Source: CAYRKQ01 sp964621845 (GTDB lineage Bacteria; Patescibacteriota; Saccharimonadia; Saccharimonadales; UBA7683). Taken from it: 8,713 nucleotides of DNA. Below, piece after piece: positions 5,846-8,713 of the stretch. How positions within the stretch are numbered: position 1 is the first letter of the stretch; each line of letters starts with the position of its first letter. A program made the translations under genes and the position numbers. Below the pieces are notes generated by a model that made no database searches, was not told the DNA's origin, and worked only from the letters and a program-made list of their open reading frames with translations. The stretch is taken from NCBI GenBank assembly GCA_964621845.1, contig CAZUOL010000048.1, positions 1-8,713 on the forward strand, written 5' to 3'.

Positions 5846-7403
5846 CAATCACTTCTCCTCCGCCCATAATATCCTGAACTGATGCAATAAGTGAAGCATG
5901 AGCGGGATCTGATGCAGTAGAAGGTGTGGGGCGCGCAGACTGCACGGGCATCTGCTCTTGAGCGCTATTTACAGTGGTTTGAATGATCGGCTGTAGATTA
6001 ATGTGGTTTGAAACAATCTCGACAACCAAGCTGAGGTGCTTCACATCATCCATTCGTTTTTTATGAAACGGGAACTGAAATGAGAGAGTGAGCGTTTCGC
6101 CCTCAAGCGTAGGCTTGGCAAGGCGCATGATGGTATACAGCGAGCTGTTTCGTTCTTTCACTTCTTTGAGTATGTCTGGCCAAAATTCCTCAAGCTGTTC
6201 GCTGTGTTCTTCAGTATGCTGAGAGGTCTTGTCTTGAGGTATAGTTGGCGTTGGAGCTGGGTCTGCATCGTTGGTTCCATTTGTGTGCTCTGGTTTCTTC
6301 TTGGTGAGCGGTTGAGACACTGGGCGATCTGTGGTTCCGTGCTCGCTGGGTTGCTTGATTGGTGTTGTAGACGTTTTGTGCGGTGGCGATACTGTCGCAG
6401 CCGTGGTTTTAGCTGGAGCTGGTGTTGGCGGGCTCTCGCTCGCAAGTGCCGTTTGCAACAAGGCGAGTTCGAGTGCAATATCCGGGTGTGTACTCGTACC
6501 GATACTCAGTAAGCGCCCCATAAGTGCTATATCTGCCTCGGTCACGGGGCGTGCTCGTAGTTCGGTAAGTAACTGGCTGGTAATAGATTGAGCAGCAATG
6601 CCGTCCTCACGTAGTGAACGGGTAATTTGTATGAGTTTTTTTGTGTCACCCTTTTTCGTTGCTTCCAGTAGCATGAGGGTGCTCTCGTGTGGGGCCACGC
6701 CCAGTAATTCTTCAACAGCTTCTCGTTTTACGGGGATCGGCAAGTGACTTACCTGATCGAGCAGGCTGATGCTATCGCGGAAACTGCCTTCACCGTGCTC
6801 TGCGAGCAGCTCAAGAGCCGCATCTTCAATGTCGATGCCTTCATGATCGGCAATTTCTTTTAAGTGGTTCACCACCTTTTCTTTCGGTACAGCACGGAAC
6901 GTGTGACGTTGAGTACGGCTTACGATGGTGGCTGGCAATTTGTGTACCTCGGTAGTAGCTAAAATGAAGATGACGTGTTCCGGTGGCTCTTCTAGTGTTT
7001 TTAGTAGTGCATTGAAGCTTTCGGCAGTCAGCATGTGCACCTCATCAATAATGTATACCTTGTATTTAGAATTGACCGGCGCTAAATTTACTTTTTCGCG
7101 TAGATCACGTATGTCATCGATCCGGCGGTTAGAGGCGGCATCGATCTCGATAATGTCGAGGTGTAACGAATCATCGGTATAAGGAATTTCATTTATTTCG
7201 TGCGCCAAAATACGTGCAATAGATGTTTTACCGACTCCGCGGGGGCCAGTAAACAAATAAGCGTGGCTGATTTTACCGTTCTTAATTGCATTTTTAAGCG
7301 TTTTGGTAATATGCTCCTGGCCAACAATTTCATCTAAGCTCTTTGAGCGGTACTTACGATACAGCGCCTTGTGGGCACCACCCTCTTTTTTCTTTTCTCC
7401 CAT
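5829..7403 (-). CDS. dnaX: DNA polymerase III subunit gamma/tau, without zinc module
   Basis: 524 residues. DnaX is the ATPase of the clamp loader that places the sliding clamp on primed DNA. The AAA+ core has ALYRKYRSKSLDEIVGQ (13-29), Walker A GPRGVGKTS (53-61), Walker B VYIIDEVHM (116-124), the sensor region ILATTE (147-152) and an arginine-finger motif SRTQR (162-166), where most relatives have SRCQ. The four-cysteine zinc module that normally follows Walker A is missing: NEIPYTDDSLHLDIIEIDAAS (71-91) bridges the gap directly. A low-complexity linker rich in P, T, S and K (about 325-405) leads to a C-terminal domain (about 420-490) that resembles the tau tail. I see no in-frame slippery heptamer for a gamma form. 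No cysteine occurs in the whole protein. A -10 box lies ten bases before the ATG and there is no Shine-Dalgarno, so it may be leaderless. Confidence 0.96.
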   Translation of the reverse strand: MGEKKKEGGAHKALYRKYRSKSLDEIVGQEHITKTLKNAIKNGKISHAYLFTGPRGVGKTSIARILAHEINEIPYTDDSLHLDIIEIDAASNRRIDDIRDLREKVNLAPVNSKYKVYIIDEVHMLTAESFNALLKTLEEPPEHVIFILATTEVHKLPATIVSRTQRHTFRAVPKEKVVNHLKEIADHEGIDIEDAALELLAEHGEGSFRDSISLLDQVSHLPIPVKREAVEELLGVAPHESTLMLLEATKKGDTKKLIQITRSLREDGIAAQSITSQLLTELRARPVTEADIALMGRLLSIGTSTHPDIALELALLQTALASESPPTPAPAKTTAATVSPPHKTSTTPIKQPSEHGTTDRPVSQPLTKKKPEHTNGTNDADPAPTPTIPQDKTSQHTEEHSEQLEEFWPDILKEVKERNSSLYTIMRLAKPTLEGETLTLSFQFPFHKKRMDDVKHLSLVVEIVSNHINLQPIIQTTVNSAQEQMPVQSARPTPSTASDPAHASLIASVQDIMGGGEVIDANNI

Positions 7404-7413
7404 GATGCAAACC

Positions 7414-7419
7414 AGTATA
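7414..7419 (-). promoter_or_regulatory. -10 element of dnaX
   Basis: TATACT on the minus strand ten bases before the dnaX ATG, with a predicted start within about three bases of the codon. The -35 at 17 bases (TACATA) is weak. The 82-base gap to the upstream gene has no evident terminator, so readthrough from the 169-aa gene is also possible. Confidence 0.4.
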
Positions 7420-7485
7420 GCGTATAACCAACATCGTATGTAGCCAGTTATCTGTGAACGTTGTGCATCTTGCTATAACAGTAAC

Positions 7486-7995
7486 TTACAAAGCGGCTTC
7501 GAGAGCTGCCCATTCAACGTCTGCGTCGTCTTCAGGGAGCACGACACTTACTTGATCACCTACGTGGCCTTTAAAGTAGGTTACGCTTGCGAGCAGCACC
7601 CGGTATTCTTTGCCAGCTACGTCTACAAAATAGCCACCTTCACGTTGCAGCAACGTACCTATCACCTGCTTGCGTGGTACGGGCCCGATTTGTTTGTAAA
7701 TGAACGATCCGTCATCAGCAATCGTAAGCTTTAGAATATCCCCTTGCACCAGTTTCGATTTACTGGCGTAGTTTGCAGGTACAGGATATGTTTTACCATC
7801 AGGCCCTAACATATTCTGACCGTCAAAAACGCCCTCTAACACTTTCCCGGCGATTTCTTCGCGGGTGGCGCTTGCAACCACTGGATCCTCACCTACAACA
7901 CTGGTGAGCAGTTCTCGTGCTGCGGCAAGATTGGTCTCAGCTTCAATTAATAACGCTTTGAGGCGCTTGACTTGTTTCTCTGGCAATTCTGACAT
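7486..7995 (-). CDS. Conserved protein of unknown function, coiled coil plus beta-barrel-like domains
   Basis: 169 residues, acidic and soluble, with no signal peptide. Residues 1-35 look like a helix or short coiled coil. Two beta-rich parts follow: GKVLEGVFDGQNMLGPDGKTYPVPANYASKSKLVQGDILKL (50-90) and a second from IGTLLQ to DQVSVVLPEDD (112-157), ending EWAALEAAL. The GD-containing turns and strand pattern suggest small OB- or SH3-like barrels, as in nucleic-acid-binding proteins; this is inference. From memory the motif with VPANYASKSKLVQGD recurs in CPR genomes without an assigned role. The start is supported by AAGGG eight bases upstream (complement of 8004-8008) and by a good promoter. 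It lies just upstream of dnaX and dnaB on the same strand, so a role linked to replication or nucleic acids is possible. It contains no cysteine. Confidence 0.85.
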   Translation of the reverse strand: MSELPEKQVKRLKALLIEAETNLAAARELLTSVVGEDPVVASATREEIAGKVLEGVFDGQNMLGPDGKTYPVPANYASKSKLVQGDILKLTIADDGSFIYKQIGPVPRKQVIGTLLQREGGYFVDVAGKEYRVLLASVTYFKGHVGDQVSVVLPEDDADVEWAALEAAL

Positions 7996-8036
7996 TTGAT
8001 AAACCCTTGTTTTTATTTACTCGCAATATCACGCTC

Positions 8037-8065
8037 AGAGTAGCATGCGTGAAATAGTACGTCAA
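8037..8065 (-). promoter_or_regulatory. Promoter of the 169-aa gene (and perhaps dnaX-dnaB)
   Basis: On the minus strand TTGACG (8065-8060), a 17-base spacer ending in TGC, and TACTCT (8042-8037). The near-consensus -35, ideal spacing and extended -10 make up for the weak hexamer. The predicted start near 8030 gives a leader of about 35 bases that includes the AAGGG site. Confidence 0.6.
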
Positions 8066-8070
8066 GCAAG

Positions 8071-8079
8071 TTTTCCACA
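8071..8079 (+). promoter_or_regulatory. DnaA-box match TTTTCCACA (first)
   Basis: Matches the consensus TTWTNCACA at every position. It lies five bases from the -35 of the minus-strand promoter, a position from which DnaA binding could affect transcription of the 169-aa gene and possibly dnaX-dnaB. Confidence 0.45.
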
Positions 8080-8131
8080 ACTTTACTCATTTCTCAAAAC
8101 TGCTACCAAAAATGCATTTTGTACAACAGTG

Positions 8132-8140
8132 TTTTCCACA
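8132..8140 (+). promoter_or_regulatory. DnaA-box match TTTTCCACA (second)
   Basis: Identical to the copy at 8071-8079, same orientation, start to start 61 bases, close to six helical turns. It overlaps an imperfect dyad ACAGTG-ttttc-CACAGT (8126-8142). Confidence 0.45.
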
Positions 8141-8192
8141 GTATTTTTCAGATACAAATTGTAACGCTACATATAGCGTAAGCATTTTAATG

Positions 8193-8221
8193 TTGACACA
8201 AAGTCGACGTACCAATATGCT
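8193..8221 (+). promoter_or_regulatory. Promoter of the LysM gene
   Basis: A perfect TTGACA (8193-8198) and TATGCT (8216-8221) with a 17-base spacer, the best sigma-70-type match in the window. The predicted start near 8228 leaves a leader of about 120 bases. Confidence 0.7.
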
Positions 8222-8225
8222 TGTC

Positions 8226-8264
8226 TTTGCGTGTTTCGCACTTTGAGGCTTGCAAGCACGCAAA
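8226..8264 (+). other. 5'-terminal stem-loop of the LysM mRNA
   Basis: Bases 8226-8236 pair with 8254-8264 over eleven positions with one G-U. After a single bulged C, GCA (8238-8240) pairs with TGC (8251-8253) and closes a ten-base loop. It coincides with the predicted transcript start. No T-run follows on either strand, so it is not an intrinsic terminator. A role in mRNA stability or as a regulator target is inferred. Confidence 0.45.
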
Positions 8265-8331
8265 ATAGTAACCCTGATATCCAAAAACAAATATCATTAA
8301 ACAAAAGAGAGACGGATAGTGAGGGGTATAT

Positions 8332-8338
8332 AAGGAGG
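8332..8338 (+). promoter_or_regulatory. Strong Shine-Dalgarno AAGGAGG
   Basis: Full anti-SD complement 11 bases before the ATG at 8350, slightly long spacing. It contrasts with the SD-less genes elsewhere in the window and fixes this start. Confidence 0.8.
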
Positions 8339-8349
8339 AGATAAAGCCT

Positions 8350-8713
8350 ATGCGTAAGATCGCATTATGGGTTGGTCTTTTCGTGGCGATTGTTACATTT
8401 GCTGCGAAGGCTCAGCCAACTTTGGCACAAGGCCAGACAACGAAGAAAGAAAAGAAGATTGTGGTAGTGGTACAGCCAGGCGATAGCCTGAGTAGTATTG
8501 CATCTCGCCATAAAACCACGTATCAAAGATTATTTGATGCCAATAAACAAGTGGCGCACCCGGATATTATTTATCCCGGCCAGAAGCTGCGCGTGCCAAG
8601 CAAGAAAGAAAAGTTGAAAGCGCGCATGGGGGTAGCTCCTGTAGCAATTGTTGGCTATCAGTCAAGTACAGTCCATTACAATAATCAGCAAGCATCCATA
8701 CAAAACAGCCCTG
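8350..8713 (+). CDS. Secreted LysM-domain protein, truncated by the window edge
   Basis: 121 codons are present before the sequence ends. The N terminus is a signal peptide: M-R-K, a hydrophobic core (4-19) and likely cleavage near AKA (19-21) or TLA (24-26). A basic stretch (32-36) precedes one LysM domain at about 39-83, with VVQPGDSLSSIASRHKT, the L-x-x-A-N of LFDANK and IIYPGQKLRVPS, the hallmark of peptidoglycan or chitin-type N-acetylglucosamine binding. A K-rich linker follows and then a Q/N/S-rich region. What comes next is not visible; in this lineage LysM domains are often joined to lysozyme-like or peptidase domains, but that cannot be stated here. Cell-wall binding at the surface is likely. 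It has its own strong promoter, a long leader with a stem-loop, and a strong Shine-Dalgarno, so it is regulated apart from the divergent replication genes. Confidence 0.88.
   Translation, partial: MRKIALWVGLFVAIVTFAAKAQPTLAQGQTTKKEKKIVVVVQPGDSLSSIASRHKTTYQRLFDANKQVAHPDIIYPGQKLRVPSKKEKLKARMGVAPVAIVGYQSSTVHYNNQQASIQNSP

Larger units (their letters stand above)
7996..8349. other. Intergenic region with divergent promoters and DnaA boxes
   Basis: 354 bases without a convincing gene. They hold the minus-strand promoter of the 169-aa gene, two DnaA-box matches, an AAAATGCATTTT palindrome (8109-8120), a small inverted repeat ACGCTA-cata-TAGCGT (8164-8179), the plus-strand promoter and 5' hairpin of the LysM gene, and its Shine-Dalgarno. 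A minus-strand ORF covering 8087-8290 is open but lacks a Shine-Dalgarno and any recognisable protein character. Confidence 0.7.

Noticed and set aside
7383..7395. A6G run near the dnaX start as a programmed frameshift site for a gamma form
   Set aside because: The run is in the wrong frame for a -1 slippery heptamer and is at codons 4-7, far from the place where a gamma product would end. No other candidate was seen in the linker.
8109..8120. AAAATGCATTTT palindrome as an operator
   Set aside because: A simple AT-rich palindrome with no second copy seen nearby; recorded only under the intergenic region.
8087..8290. Minus-strand ORF of 67 codons
   Set aside because: It covers both DnaA boxes and the LysM promoter, lacks a Shine-Dalgarno and has six cysteines in a cysteine-poor genome without any pattern.

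Overview
The window looks like a core chromosomal segment from a Patescibacteria/CPR bacterium, most probably Candidatus Saccharibacteria (TM7). The reasons are the compact order of dnaX, dnaB, ybaB, recR and an nrnA-like gene on one strand, a DnaX that lacks its zinc module, a conserved protein of unknown function that I associate with CPR genomes (7486-7995), a LysM surface protein, and several genes that seem to start without a leader. The lineage call rests on recall of family features and was not checked by a search.

Layout. At the left edge a minus-strand gene leaves the window (start codon at 23). Behind it lies a compact 5' leader on the same strand (about 51-190): an extended -10 promoter, a 24-codon cysteine-rich ORF that would begin almost exactly at the transcript 5' end, and RNA segments that can fold either as a hairpin plus intrinsic terminator or as a competing antiterminator. 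A divergent, probably leaderless plus-strand gene (245-1069) encodes a Rossmann/SAM-methyltransferase-like protein. It overlaps tail to tail with a long minus-strand cluster. In transcription order this is: 169-aa unknown protein (7995-7486), dnaX (7403-5829), dnaB (5845-4493), a GT39-like membrane glycosyltransferase (4441-2978), ybaB (2954-2667), recR (2661-2050) and a DHH/DHHA1 phosphoesterase (2023-1049). To the right a 354-bp intergenic region holds two back-to-back promoters and two DnaA-box matches. A secreted LysM protein runs off the plus-strand end.

How the genes fit together. dnaX and dnaB supply the clamp-loader ATPase and the replicative helicase and overlap by 17 bases. ybaB and recR form the pair seen in many bacteria, and the DHH enzyme probably recycles short oligonucleotides. 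The glycosyltransferase and the LysM protein point to the cell surface.

Main points of interest. (1) A trp-style attenuator candidate in which the regulatory codons are for cysteine. (2) The proteins here are strikingly poor in cysteine: DnaX, DnaB, YbaB and the 169-aa protein have none, and RecR and DnaX have lost their zinc-finger cysteines. (3) Several genes have a -10 box only 8-10 bases before the start codon, which fits leaderless or nearly leaderless mRNAs.
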